IMG/VR virus record: IMGVR_UViG_3300008448_000024
Coordinates: 30,275-94,274 of that record
Source: a virus
Reading direction: 5' to 3' (one strand)
DNA length: 64,000 nucleotides
This document shows positions 7,126 to 15,849 of this stretch, piece by piece (position 1 is the stretch's first letter; each line of letters starts with the position of its first letter). Position numbers and translations under genes: made by a program. The notes beneath the pieces were generated by a model. It saw only the letters and a program-made list of their open reading frames with translations, ran no database searches and was not told where the DNA came from.

Positions 7126-7515
7126 ATGAAGCAGATAATTAACGAAGCGAAAAGATTACAAAAATTAGCAGGCATACTTACAGAAGCCGAAACATCATTT
7201 AATCAGTGGCTAAGTGATATATCTAGTGGACGATCTTACATTAAACAAGACCTAGATAAACTAGGAGTAGATGCTAATATAGTAACTCCTGAAGAATTTA
7301 TGGATGCTGTTAGAAGTAGTGGTAAATTAGTTAACCAAGATCTAGAAGCTTATAAGTTTGGAAATGCTACAACAGTTTATCCAAAATTTATATCATTTAA
7401 TAGCGGATTAGAGACTTTTGGAACATATAGCCTTATGACTGGTAAAGGCGACATCACACCAAAATCACAAGATCCTAGAGCTAATATCTATCCTCAAGGG
7501 TCTAAAATGGACTAA
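7126..7515 (+). CDS. Protein with the MKQ-INEAKR-LAGI capsid-targeting-like tag
   Basis: 129 residues. The start MKQIINEAKRLQKLAGILTEAE is nearly the same as the N-termini of three genes at 36983, 37263 and 37581, and ends in L-T-E before Ala. The body (about 105 residues) shows no family; it has a helical start and a Gly/Ser-rich C-terminal part. The ATG at 7126 is chosen over an upstream one because the tag begins there and an ATATTTAT box lies 16 bases upstream. It converges with the 7527-7982 gene, with 11 bases between the stops and no clear terminator. Confidence 0.65.
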   Translation: MKQIINEAKRLQKLAGILTEAETSFNQWLSDISSGRSYIKQDLDKLGVDANIVTPEEFMDAVRSSGKLVNQDLEAYKFGNATTVYPKFISFNSGLETFGTYSLMTGKGDITPKSQDPRANIYPQGSKMD

Positions 7516-7526
7516 TTCAATATTTA

Positions 7527-7982
7527 TTATAATTCAGGATCAACTTTTACATCGCGTCTATAGTATCTTCCAGCGATAGTATCGTTATATGAATCAACAT
7601 GCAACACTCTTAATTTGTGTTGCCACTGCTCTTCGTAATAAGTACATTGTTTCTTATTAAAGCAGAATTCTAATATCTCTCTGTGAAAATGTTGAATACC
7701 TAATAGCTTTATGTCTTCTTGTAGTGCTTTATTACTTCCATTGTAGTCAATCCAATTACTCTCTTTCTTCTCTTTCTTTTTCTTTGGAATTCTACCTGGT
7801 TTGTCCCAGCTTTCAGTTTCTTTTTTAGTAAGCTTCTTAGTAAGTGTGTTGTGGAGTGTCTTCTTTCCGATGTAAAACTTTCCGTTAGTAGTGTTTGTAA
7901 TCATATATACAAAACCTACACAACCTTCTGGAAATTCTGAAATAGTTACTATCTCTTTCCCTTCATATAACCAATTTGACAT
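7527..7982 (-). CDS. GIY-YIG endonuclease-like protein
   Basis: 151 residues starting MSNWLYEGKEIV. GFVYMITNTTNGKFYIGKK carries the GIY and YIG elements (here VYM and YIG), followed by a Lys-rich linker, SNWIDYNGSNKALQEDI, and ILEFCFNKKQCTYYEEQWQ. This is the layout of freestanding GIY-YIG proteins related to T4 Seg enzymes. The start at 7982 is preferred because an ATATTTAT box in minus orientation ends 14 bases upstream; the longer frame would run through the end of the neighbouring gene. A mobile endonuclease is the likeliest role. Confidence 0.7.
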   Translation of the reverse strand: MSNWLYEGKEIVTISEFPEGCVGFVYMITNTTNGKFYIGKKTLHNTLTKKLTKKETESWDKPGRIPKKKKEKKESNWIDYNGSNKALQEDIKLLGIQHFHREILEFCFNKKQCTYYEEQWQHKLRVLHVDSYNDTIAGRYYRRDVKVDPEL

Positions 7983-7996
7983 ATACTTGTTTTTAT

Positions 7997-8004
7997 ATAA
8001 ATAT
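7997..8004 (-). promoter_or_regulatory. ATATTTAT late-promoter-like box (minus strand)
   Basis: It reads ATAAATAT on the plus strand, 14 bases upstream of the minus-strand ATG at 7982 and directly after the stop of the 8005-8433 gene. Confidence 0.55.
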
Positions 8005-8433
8005 CTAGCTATTTTGATTAGCAACTCTTTCCATATCGCCAAAACCCTCTTCCCCTTCTTCAAATTTAAAACCAAATTTTTTATAAAAATTAACTAATTG
8101 CTTATAATTTAGCTTATTTTTATCTTTTCCATAAGGTACAGGATCTAGCGCTATAGTTACATTATGTTTATCTGCTATCTTACAAATAGTAGTCATAACT
8201 TTAGTAGCATTGCCCTCTTTTTTTTCTATTGATTTTAAACTACTTATCCAAAGTCTTTTATCCCAATTTGAAACTTCAATTATTACTTTATCGTCTATTA
8301 CAATTTCACTAGGATTTAAAGGATTTCTATAACCTAAACTACTTATATCATTTATTGCTTTATCTATATTAGATGGATCGCTTGGCGTGTATTCTAATAG
8401 AACACTCTTAAGTATATTTATTAAATTAATCAT
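8005..8433 (-). CDS. Tagged GNAT-like acetyltransferase
   Basis: 142 residues. The N-terminus MINLINILKSVLLEYTPSD matches the recurring tag and offers L-L-E before Tyr. The C-terminal half reads KVMTTICKIADKHNVTIALDPVPYG then LNYKQLVNFYKKFGFKF, the helix-strand-helix ending with L...FY...GF that marks GNAT acetyltransferases. The acetyl-CoA loop is poorly preserved (KKEGNATKVM), so activity is unproven. An ATATTTAT box lies nine bases upstream of the ATG, immediately after the stop of the 8451 gene. If packaged, it could modify host proteins after injection; that is inference. Confidence 0.6.
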   Translation of the reverse strand: MINLINILKSVLLEYTPSDPSNIDKAINDISSLGYRNPLNPSEIVIDDKVIIEVSNWDKRLWISSLKSIEKKEGNATKVMTTICKIADKHNVTIALDPVPYGKDKNKLNYKQLVNFYKKFGFKFEEGEEGFGDMERVANQNS

Positions 8434-8442
8434 AATCTTTAA

Positions 8443-8450
8443 ATAAATAT
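8443..8450 (-). promoter_or_regulatory. ATATTTAT late-promoter-like box (minus strand)
   Basis: ATAAATAT on the plus strand, nine bases upstream of the ATG at 8433 and abutting the stop of the upstream gene. Confidence 0.55.
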
Positions 8451-9293
8451 CTAACTATCCCAACGAATTATAAAAGTTAAATCTGTATTTGATGGAATAG
8501 GGTATGGAGTAGAGAGTTTTCCAACAACAAGAAGTTCATCTGCTGAATTATAAAGTCCTACTGTAGTCGCATAAGGTCTAAAATCTGAACCTGTTACAGC
8601 ATCTATATATGATCCTGTACTGCCTGCTTTGTTCGCGCTTGGGTTTAAAGTATAATTAAAGTCATTTTCAGATACTCTACATCTAACAGAGTTCTCATAT
8701 ATAGTACTCTCAGCTTGAAATGTTACTAATGGATTATCTATACCTTCAGGATTAGGCGATTCAATCATTAAAGCTGATCCTGTTTTAGTAAATATTACAA
8801 CGCCCTGCGAATATATAACGTTGCCAACTCTTTCACTTCCACTAACTTTTACTAAATTTCCATTTCCATCGTCTATTACATGCAAGTTTGAGTAGGAGTG
8901 AGAAATTCTTAAGCTACTTGGAGATATTTGTTCGCCTACAAGATCTCTTGGCATATATAAAACTTGAATATTTGCGTTAGATTCTGTTGGAAAATATCTA
9001 TAATCATCATCCAAAGTGCCTGATGCTGCTGTAGATTGCAAAGAAGAATCCCAACCACTTCCAGAACCTAATAAAGAGCCTGATAAGTAGTTCATATAAT
9101 ACATTTGACGTATCATTCTATATAATAAGGTCGAATAGGTTAAAGATCCGCTATTTGTAACGCTTCCATTTGACCCTGATAACACATGCGCATTATAAGT
9201 AGGATCAAAAGCGAACAAAGATTGCGAATATTTTACCTTTATTGGAACAGTAGATACATCAGATGTAAATATACTATTTTTGCATATGCTCAT
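8451..9293 (-). CDS. Virion structural protein, paralogue of the adjacent 9295-10326 product
   Basis: 280 residues, Ser/Gly/Tyr-rich and predicted beta. The C-terminal region has R-V-S...FNYTLNPSA then ATTVGLYNSADELLVVGKLS and ends FIIRWDS. The adjacent upstream gene product ends with the same series (YNYTTNPSF, YPTTVGLYNDNNDLLAVAKLS, RVKLDW), so the two are paralogues sharing a C-terminal domain common in aquatic phage virion proteins. Position after baseplate genes suggests a tail or baseplate-associated protein. The stop-to-start gap to its paralogue is one base. Confidence 0.6.
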   Translation of the reverse strand: MSICKNSIFTSDVSTVPIKVKYSQSLFAFDPTYNAHVLSGSNGSVTNSGSLTYSTLLYRMIRQMYYMNYLSGSLLGSGSGWDSSLQSTAASGTLDDDYRYFPTESNANIQVLYMPRDLVGEQISPSSLRISHSYSNLHVIDDGNGNLVKVSGSERVGNVIYSQGVVIFTKTGSALMIESPNPEGIDNPLVTFQAESTIYENSVRCRVSENDFNYTLNPSANKAGSTGSYIDAVTGSDFRPYATTVGLYNSADELLVVGKLSTPYPIPSNTDLTFIIRWDS

Positions 9294-9294
9294 A

Positions 9295-10326
9295 TTACCA
9301 ATCTAATTTGACTCTAATCAACATTTCCTTTGTAAAGTCTTTAGTTAACGGTTTAGAAAGTTTTGCAACTGCTAAAAGGTCGTTATTATCGTTATATAAA
9401 CCTACAGTTGTAGGATATGTTTGTGGACTGTTAATGAAATTAGTGTATACCATCTCTCCAGATCCTGTTATAAATGATGGATTAGTCGTATAGTTATAAT
9501 CACTATTTCTAACTCTAACAAATATATAATTAGATGATATTGTCTCTTGAGATTGTAATTGGAAACCTAATCCTGAAGATATTGCAGAGTAAATTAAATC
9601 ATTATTAGCTAAGTTTTGGTTAGCATTACTACCTGAATAGAAAGGAATCGCTAATCCTCCTGAAGCGAATGGTAATGCTAATGCTCTTGGATTCAATATG
9701 ATTGTGCCGATATCAGGTAAGAATAGTCCATAAGAACCAGATACTGTATACCCTTTTGTACTAGATCCTAAAGGTGCAGTAACAGTAGCAGAACTACCAT
9801 TAGAGCCAGAAACTACGTTAAATACTCTTCCACAATCTAGATAATTAATAGTTGTAGCATCTATAGAGTTGTCAGTTAAGTGAATCTTACCTGCTGAGCT
9901 AGATAACGCTAAGTTGAATGTACCTGGCATTAAGCTCTCTTTATATCGGCTTCTATCAACTGATATTGCAATTAGATCATATGATGATGGATTTCCATCT
10001 CCAAAGTTAAAGCTAGATTCTGCATCTCCAAATACTAAATTTCTAAATTGTCCAAAGTTAATTCTTGTTGGAGTGTTTCCAGGAATAAGAGAGTTTATAG
10101 GAGCAGAACCTGATCCGTCGCTTCTACCATAAGCTATTGAAAATTGAATAGCAGAATTAATACTAGAAGGATCTAAGTTATATACATCTCTATAAAAACT
10201 ACTAGAAACTCCAGTAGAAGCGGTATAAAATGTATTTAGTGTAGGAACATTACCACTCCATGCTGGAGCAGTTACTGAATCCGCGGATACTACAAAATCT
10301 GTTGCAGCTAATGTTGTAAATGACAT
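9295..10326 (-). CDS. Virion structural protein with conserved YN(Y)T-NPS / TVGLYN C-terminal domain
   Basis: 343 residues, low in charge and rich in Ser, Gly, Asn and Thr, as expected of an extended beta structural protein. Near residues 118-160 comes SYDLIAISVDRSRYKE then LALSSSAGKIHLTDNS. The C-terminal block (about 272-343) is shared with the neighbouring 8451-9293 product. It sits downstream of the gp7-like gene in the minus-strand tail cluster and is probably part of the baseplate or its fibres. No catalytic motif is visible. Confidence 0.6.
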   Translation of the reverse strand: MSFTTLAATDFVVSADSVTAPAWSGNVPTLNTFYTASTGVSSSFYRDVYNLDPSSINSAIQFSIAYGRSDGSGSAPINSLIPGNTPTRINFGQFRNLVFGDAESSFNFGDGNPSSYDLIAISVDRSRYKESLMPGTFNLALSSSAGKIHLTDNSIDATTINYLDCGRVFNVVSGSNGSSATVTAPLGSSTKGYTVSGSYGLFLPDIGTIILNPRALALPFASGGLAIPFYSGSNANQNLANNDLIYSAISSGLGFQLQSQETISSNYIFVRVRNSDYNYTTNPSFITGSGEMVYTNFINSPQTYPTTVGLYNDNNDLLAVAKLSKPLTKDFTKEMLIRVKLDW

Positions 10327-10344
10327 ATTTTAAAATGAAGTTTA

Positions 10345-11004
10345 TTATGAATTAACTTTTGTTATTTGAACTGGAATAGATATTCTAGCACCTGAGTCTC
10401 TTCCTGTGATGATTAAAGTAGTATATAAGATTGTTTGTGATCCGAATAATGTATTAACAGTAGTTGCTGTTAGATTTATAGTAGTTCCTATTACGGTCTT
10501 ACTAACATTAGTTCCTATAGTTGTAGTAGCATTTAAAGCAGTCGCTTCAGCTGTATTTATACCAACTCCAGTAAATGAACTCATAGTTCTAACATCACCT
10601 ATAGTAACGATGTAACCAGATGGTTCAAATTGTGTAGTAGCACTTAGGTAATTTAAAGTTTGAGGAGTTATAGAAAGCGACGCACCCTGTTTAAGTTGTA
10701 TTGTATTGTATGGTATGCTAATCACAGGTATTTTTGCTGTGCCTCTTGGTAGAGTAATTAGCTTATACTTCATAATTTCATTATCATTAGGAAACGCTTG
10801 CAAAACTGGCATAGCTTCAATAGCTTCGCCATAGAAAGCAGATCCTGATGGATGTGTAGGATTATATAATGTATAATCTACTTCGTCATCAGATAATGAG
10901 AATTGAGTTATTCTAAAAGAGCCATCGTTTCTTGAAAGAAGCTCTCTACCTTTTTTAGTAAGTATTGCGTCTACTACTACTGAAGTTTGACTTAAATAAG
11001 ACAT
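10345..11004 (-). CDS. Tail/baseplate-associated structural protein
   Basis: 219 residues starting MSYLSQTSVVVDAILTKKGRELLSRNDGSF. The KKGRELL segment followed by ITQFSLSDDEVDYTLYNP is a pattern I associate with virion proteins of aquatic T4-like phages. The C-terminal half is almost all beta with many Thr and Ile residues (TTTIGTNVSKTVIGTTINL). It has its own ATATTTAT box 19 bases upstream and heads the 8451-11004 group. The exact position in the virion is unknown. Confidence 0.55.
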   Translation of the reverse strand: MSYLSQTSVVVDAILTKKGRELLSRNDGSFRITQFSLSDDEVDYTLYNPTHPSGSAFYGEAIEAMPVLQAFPNDNEIMKYKLITLPRGTAKIPVISIPYNTIQLKQGASLSITPQTLNYLSATTQFEPSGYIVTIGDVRTMSSFTGVGINTAEATALNATTTIGTNVSKTVIGTTINLTATTVNTLFGSQTILYTTLIITGRDSGARISIPVQITKVNS

Positions 11005-11023
11005 GTTTTATTTTTCTTTAAAT

Positions 11024-11031
11024 ATAAATAT
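11024..11031 (-). promoter_or_regulatory. ATATTTAT late-promoter-like box (minus strand)
   Basis: ATAAATAT on the plus strand in the 73-base gap between the gp7-like gene and the 10345-11004 gene, ending 19 bases before the latter's ATG. Confidence 0.55.
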
Positions 11032-11077
11032 AATATTTTTCTGTTTCTCATAACTATTTTTATTATTGGTAGATAAA

Positions 11078-14000
11078 CTATATTAAGTTTTGAGATTTTA
11101 ATGACTTAATAATATCCCCTGATTTTATTCTTAGATCTTGATCAATATATTGAGGATATAGTAAACCTTCTTCTACTAAAGTAGAATTTTTTGGATTATA
11201 TTTTAAAACAATATTAGTTTCGTCTGGCACTCTTTTCCATATTACGTATTTACAAGCTTTAAAATTTGCTAATGTCGTACTATCTGGAGATGCTGATTGT
11301 GTAAATAAATTTAAACCTGGGGTTTCTAATAAATCTACAACTAATCTAGACGAGGCAGAAGTTGGTATACCTGCAAAACCTATAGATTTTACAGTTAATT
11401 CAAATTTATCACTCCATCCTAAAGACGCGCTATTATATAGTGAAATTTTATCTCCTGGTTGTAGATTGAACGGGTATACTACTCTTTCTAAATTTCCCTC
11501 TAATCCGACTAAATTTGATGTTTTCCAAGTAGAATCGCTATTAGAATCAAATATTGGTTGATTATTAGTATAAATGTCTTCTGTAGAAAGTTGATTATCA
11601 TAATCAGATAGCTTTATAACTATTTGATTTGATGAAGTGCTATAATATAAACAAGTTTGTGTAGTACTAGTTTGTGATGTATATGATATACTAGATCCAG
11701 AACTTGCGACTATGCCAGAACCAGTTGGCTGCAATATTGATATATACATAGAAGATGTGCTATATCTACCAGGATTTGCAGTGACTGTAAATATAGCATT
11801 AGAGGTATTAGTTGCGCTATATACTGAATTAGATGCTGTTATAACTAAGTTTGTAGTTAAAGTCGGTGCAGTACCTGGTGTAATTGGTGGCATAGTAATA
11901 GTTACACTAGCTGTTACATTTGTAGGCCATGTGGCATTATAGTATACTACAGCACCAAAATATTCAAATGGAGTTGAAGAATTATAAAATCTAACAGGTA
12001 AACTCCAATTTGAGACATTCCAAATAGGATCATTAGGATTGTAATTCCCTCCGGGTTCTACGTAAGGCGTTTCTACAGTAATTGGATCATCAAAATTAAA
12101 GCTAGAAGACGTCATATTTCCGCCTAAATTATGTAATATAGGCAAATATCTAAATCCTCCATCATATATTTTTAATGTTGAATTATTTGCTAATATTTGC
12201 GAATAAGGATTCAATTCATCATATTGAAATAATGCTACATCACAATTTTCACCACTCTTAAATACGTTTTGAATATCGAAGATATTAGAATTTCTTTTAG
12301 TTAAATCTAATACATTTTCATTGCTATCTATTAAGTATTTAATTTGTGCATTACTTCTACCAGGGAAGTATATTGATGATGTATATATATCTTTTAAATA
12401 CGCAAAACTATTTTTTATTTTATCAATAGCTGCTGTTTTACCATAAGATTTATCTCCTGTATAAGATGTATCTACTTCAACATTAGAGGTTACTCTTATA
12501 TATGTTGGTATAGGAGGAAAATATCCTCCTGGAGTAAATATTATAGTGCCTGTATCAGGATAATATGTATAATCGCTTGGATTAATTAGTCCGTATCCGC
12601 CTAAATATACTTGAATATTCGATAATCCTATTATATTAGGATTAGAGTAAGTTGTAGGCTGTATTGCAAAATAAAACCACGCTAAACCACCAGGATTAGT
12701 TTCTGTAAAACTAAATGCAGTTTCTTCAATTGAACTTCTTGCAGGTCCTGTATAAGTATTATATAATTTACTTATAGTCTTTGATCCATAGTATCTAGGC
12801 TCTGTAAATGCCCTGCTAGCATAATTAGTATCTTGCAGTTGAGCATAAGGATTATATAGATTAGTGTATGTATTATAGTTATCACCTTGCGATTGAGATA
12901 TAGATTGCGTTATCAATCCTAAATTAACGGGCATCGATTGATCATAAGAGTAGTCTAAATCTAAAAACCTAGTTGATCTTACAGATGAACTAACATTTTG
13001 ATAAATAGCTCCATAGTTAATTTGTATATTTTGAGAAGATCCACTAGAATTTTTTGATAATTCTGTTTGTGATATAGCATCTCCATTAGTTACTTGTATG
13101 AAGCTACCACTAAATTCTCCATTATACTTTTCTACATCTTGTGAAGAACTATAAGCGGCAAATCCTAAAGGAGTCATTACATTATTAGACCACGCTGTAG
13201 ATTGAAATATCGCCATTGCGTCACCCGCGCTGATGGTTAGCATATCTATTGACTCTGATAGGTTATTATCAAAGCTCATACTTGGTTCGTGCCTAGCGTA
13301 CTTATTACGCTCTAGGATATGACTTTTGATTATTATACCAGTAGATGTATTTGATCTAGCTGGTACATAGTCCTTAATCATTTTAAATAATGAGTTATTG
13401 TAATATTTAACAAGTCTCATGTATTCCCAAATGCTATGAGGATATGTGTAAGTACTAAAATAAGATTTCTTTTCTTCCTCTAAAGCAGGATATGTACTAA
13501 GTGTTTGGTATTCAGGATTTCCTATTAATTGATCAAGACTAACAAATCCAGATGAAGATACAAAATTAGCATTAATAGCGTCAGAAGGAGAAAATCCAAC
13601 TTCAATATCAGTAGTATTTAATCTATAATCGGTATTATATTTTTGTAATGTTGTCGTAGGATATAAAAGATTTGATTGTATTTGAGCGCTAGCTGTTATT
13701 ACATTTATCTTTTCATCATTTATTTCATATATACCGCTTCCAGTATATCTATTATTACCACCAAATTCATTAACGCTTAATATACTTTCTGGAATACCAT
13801 AACAAGCTATTAAAGCTTTTATTCCTCTTTGCGTACCTTTTGTTTTTAAGAGATACGGTAAATTATGATAAATTCTCTTATATGTTTCTTTTTCAAGATC
13901 ATTAGAAGATATTGTATCGATACTAGAAGTTACATAAGAGTTGATTAATTCAGAACCTGTAGGAGGTAGTAAAGATCCATCAGGATTTACTCCAAATAAT

Positions 14001-15508
14001 GTGTAATATAGGTTATCTGATACACTTGTATTTGTGTATAATTTGATACCTAATGCTCTTAATGAATCTGCAACTAAATCCATAGACACTCCCGTATTAG
14101 GGTTGTTACTAGAATCATATCGATTGCTTACGTCTTTATAGTATAACCAAATATTATCGAAGTGTTGCGCAACCATATCAATAAATGTGACATATGGAGC
14201 ATTATTTGGATCATCTAAAAGATATTGAGGAATAGCATTAGATAATTTATCTTTATTCGTATCATCGTAAAATGAAGCAGAATACAACATAGACACTGAA
14301 GTGTTGGTTGGCATGCTGTCTACCGATCCTAACCAAGATATAGCTTCAGACGAAGTCACTGAATATAACTTATAAGGTACAGTACTAGTACTTTTTGGCC
14401 ACGCAAAAGATTCTGAACTATAGTATAGATAGTATTCGTAAGTATCGAATTTTTTAATGATATTATCTATATTATTTTGAATCAATATATTTGATTGGGT
14501 TACCGAAGATAGCGTATTAGCGCTCATACTAGTGAACGTTAGAGATTCGTTTAATTCACTTTGGTAATCTTCTATTAATCTTAATTTATATGCAAAGTTA
14601 TTTAGCCTTTCAACAGCGCTAGAAAAATGTATAAAATTAGAAAAATTAGTGTAATCTACGTTTATAGCTATAGCCTTATCATCATAATAGCTAGATAACT
14701 TTTGCATAGATGATGATACAGTACTAGAAAATAATGCATCATATGTGTAATATGGAGTAGTTTGACCAACTCTATCAGATACTTTAATTTTAAAATTAGG
14801 TCCTCTAAGTTTATTCTCTAATATTACCTCTTCTGCTTCTACTTGTGTATCTACGTCAAAACTAACAGACTCTGCAAGTTTATCAACAATCCATAAAGTT
14901 GTTTTTACATTAAAATCTACTGGAAGAGGTTCATAAAGTTTTACTAATAAGAATGTCTCTTCTCCTTCGGTAAATAAAGCAACATTATTTGCGATTACTA
15001 ATCTATTTAAACCAAAATTTAGATAGAAGTCCGCAAAATAGTTTTTATTTGCGATATAAGTTTGAAAGTTATTAAACCCGTCAACTATACTATCATTACT
15101 TATTACTTGACTAGCTAATTTTAACTCTGTTCTAGACGTAGAAATTTCTTTAATCCAGTAGTTGTTTAGATAACTTGAATTAAATAGATTCTTTAAGAAG
15201 TTATATTGTATGTTTAATAGACCTCTGTCATATCCTAAATCACTTAAATTCTTTTTTGGATCTAGTTGTAAAGAAGAATATGTATTAGTTACAGGATTTA
15301 CGCTATCACTCTCTGGTTTATAATCCTTAAGATCATAATTAATATCTAAAAACTGACCAGTTTCATCGTATATTACATACTCTATCGTATCATCAACTGC
15401 GCCATAAGATGAGAATATATAGTTAGATATTACAAGATTATCGTCTGACGTATTATAGTCTTGATATGAAACCCCAGCACCTTTATAAAAAATATTAACT
15501 AATTCCAT
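11078..15508 (-). CDS. Giant baseplate wedge protein (gp7-like, with tail-protein-I-like segment)
   Basis: 1,476 residues, the largest product in the window. A central segment (about 525-575) reads YKRIYHNLPYLLKTKGTQRG then IKALIACYGIP. This KGT...A...L...G block is characteristic of phage tail protein I / T4 gp7-type wedge proteins that bind gp6 to form the baseplate trimer. Just before it are helices such as FIDMVAQHFDNIWLYYKDV. The rest is Ser/Tyr/Asn-rich beta sequence. Gene order (gp25, gp6, two small genes, this one) supports a wedge role. It is longer than T4 gp7 (about 1,030), suggesting extra surface domains. Confidence 0.65.
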   Translation of the reverse strand: MELVNIFYKGAGVSYQDYNTSDDNLVISNYIFSSYGAVDDTIEYVIYDETGQFLDINYDLKDYKPESDSVNPVTNTYSSLQLDPKKNLSDLGYDRGLLNIQYNFLKNLFNSSYLNNYWIKEISTSRTELKLASQVISNDSIVDGFNNFQTYIANKNYFADFYLNFGLNRLVIANNVALFTEGEETFLLVKLYEPLPVDFNVKTTLWIVDKLAESVSFDVDTQVEAEEVILENKLRGPNFKIKVSDRVGQTTPYYTYDALFSSTVSSSMQKLSSYYDDKAIAINVDYTNFSNFIHFSSAVERLNNFAYKLRLIEDYQSELNESLTFTSMSANTLSSVTQSNILIQNNIDNIIKKFDTYEYYLYYSSESFAWPKSTSTVPYKLYSVTSSEAISWLGSVDSMPTNTSVSMLYSASFYDDTNKDKLSNAIPQYLLDDPNNAPYVTFIDMVAQHFDNIWLYYKDVSNRYDSSNNPNTGVSMDLVADSLRALGIKLYTNTSVSDNLYYTLFGVNPDGSLLPPTGSELINSYVTSSIDTISSNDLEKETYKRIYHNLPYLLKTKGTQRGIKALIACYGIPESILSVNEFGGNNRYTGSGIYEINDEKINVITASAQIQSNLLYPTTTLQKYNTDYRLNTTDIEVGFSPSDAINANFVSSSGFVSLDQLIGNPEYQTLSTYPALEEEKKSYFSTYTYPHSIWEYMRLVKYYNNSLFKMIKDYVPARSNTSTGIIIKSHILERNKYARHEPSMSFDNNLSESIDMLTISAGDAMAIFQSTAWSNNVMTPLGFAAYSSSQDVEKYNGEFSGSFIQVTNGDAISQTELSKNSSGSSQNIQINYGAIYQNVSSSVRSTRFLDLDYSYDQSMPVNLGLITQSISQSQGDNYNTYTNLYNPYAQLQDTNYASRAFTEPRYYGSKTISKLYNTYTGPARSSIEETAFSFTETNPGGLAWFYFAIQPTTYSNPNIIGLSNIQVYLGGYGLINPSDYTYYPDTGTIIFTPGGYFPPIPTYIRVTSNVEVDTSYTGDKSYGKTAAIDKIKNSFAYLKDIYTSSIYFPGRSNAQIKYLIDSNENVLDLTKRNSNIFDIQNVFKSGENCDVALFQYDELNPYSQILANNSTLKIYDGGFRYLPILHNLGGNMTSSSFNFDDPITVETPYVEPGGNYNPNDPIWNVSNWSLPVRFYNSSTPFEYFGAVVYYNATWPTNVTASVTITMPPITPGTAPTLTTNLVITASNSVYSATNTSNAIFTVTANPGRYSTSSMYISILQPTGSGIVASSGSSISYTSQTSTTQTCLYYSTSSNQIVIKLSDYDNQLSTEDIYTNNQPIFDSNSDSTWKTSNLVGLEGNLERVVYPFNLQPGDKISLYNSASLGWSDKFELTVKSIGFAGIPTSASSRLVVDLLETPGLNLFTQSASPDSTTLANFKACKYVIWKRVPDETNIVLKYNPKNSTLVEEGLLYPQYIDQDLRIKSGDIIKSLKSQNLI

Positions 15509-15849
15509 TATGCGCTTATGTTATTTATTGTTGTAAATGTATTACCTAACTCAATAAGTTGTTGTCTAAGTGAATTGATTTCTTCTACTAAAGCTGCTTT
15601 TTCTGCATCAAATATAGAACCGCCTAAATATTGAGTACTTCTTTCTATAATATACTTATGAGAGTTTATTTCACCTTCTACAGGTATATCGAAAAATAAT
15701 TGATCATATAACTCAAAAAATCTTTCTACAGTTACAGCTTCTTCTACAGTTGGAACCTCTGGACTAATAAGCTCAGTAAACTCAGTATCAATTGCTTTTG
15801 TGTAAGTATTGACACCTCTAACTTTTTTGATTAAATCTACCTTTGACAT
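15508..15849 (-). CDS. Small baseplate-cluster protein
   Basis: 113 residues. A central helix-rich part (VTVERFFELYDQLFFDIPVEG) is followed by a probable coiled coil (AEKAALVEEINSLRQQLIEL). It shares single bases with both neighbours' start and stop codons, so it is translationally coupled between the DNRLRE-like protein and the gp7-like protein. No family is recognised. A small adaptor or chaperone in wedge assembly is plausible from position. Confidence 0.5.
   Translation of the reverse strand: MSKVDLIKKVRGVNTYTKAIDTEFTELISPEVPTVEEAVTVERFFELYDQLFFDIPVEGEINSHKYIIERSTQYLGGSIFDAEKAALVEEINSLRQQLIELGNTFTTINNISA

Noticed and set aside
7520-7527. ATATTTAT box on the plus strand
   Set aside because: It lies between convergent gene ends with no plus-strand gene downstream, so it is probably a chance copy.
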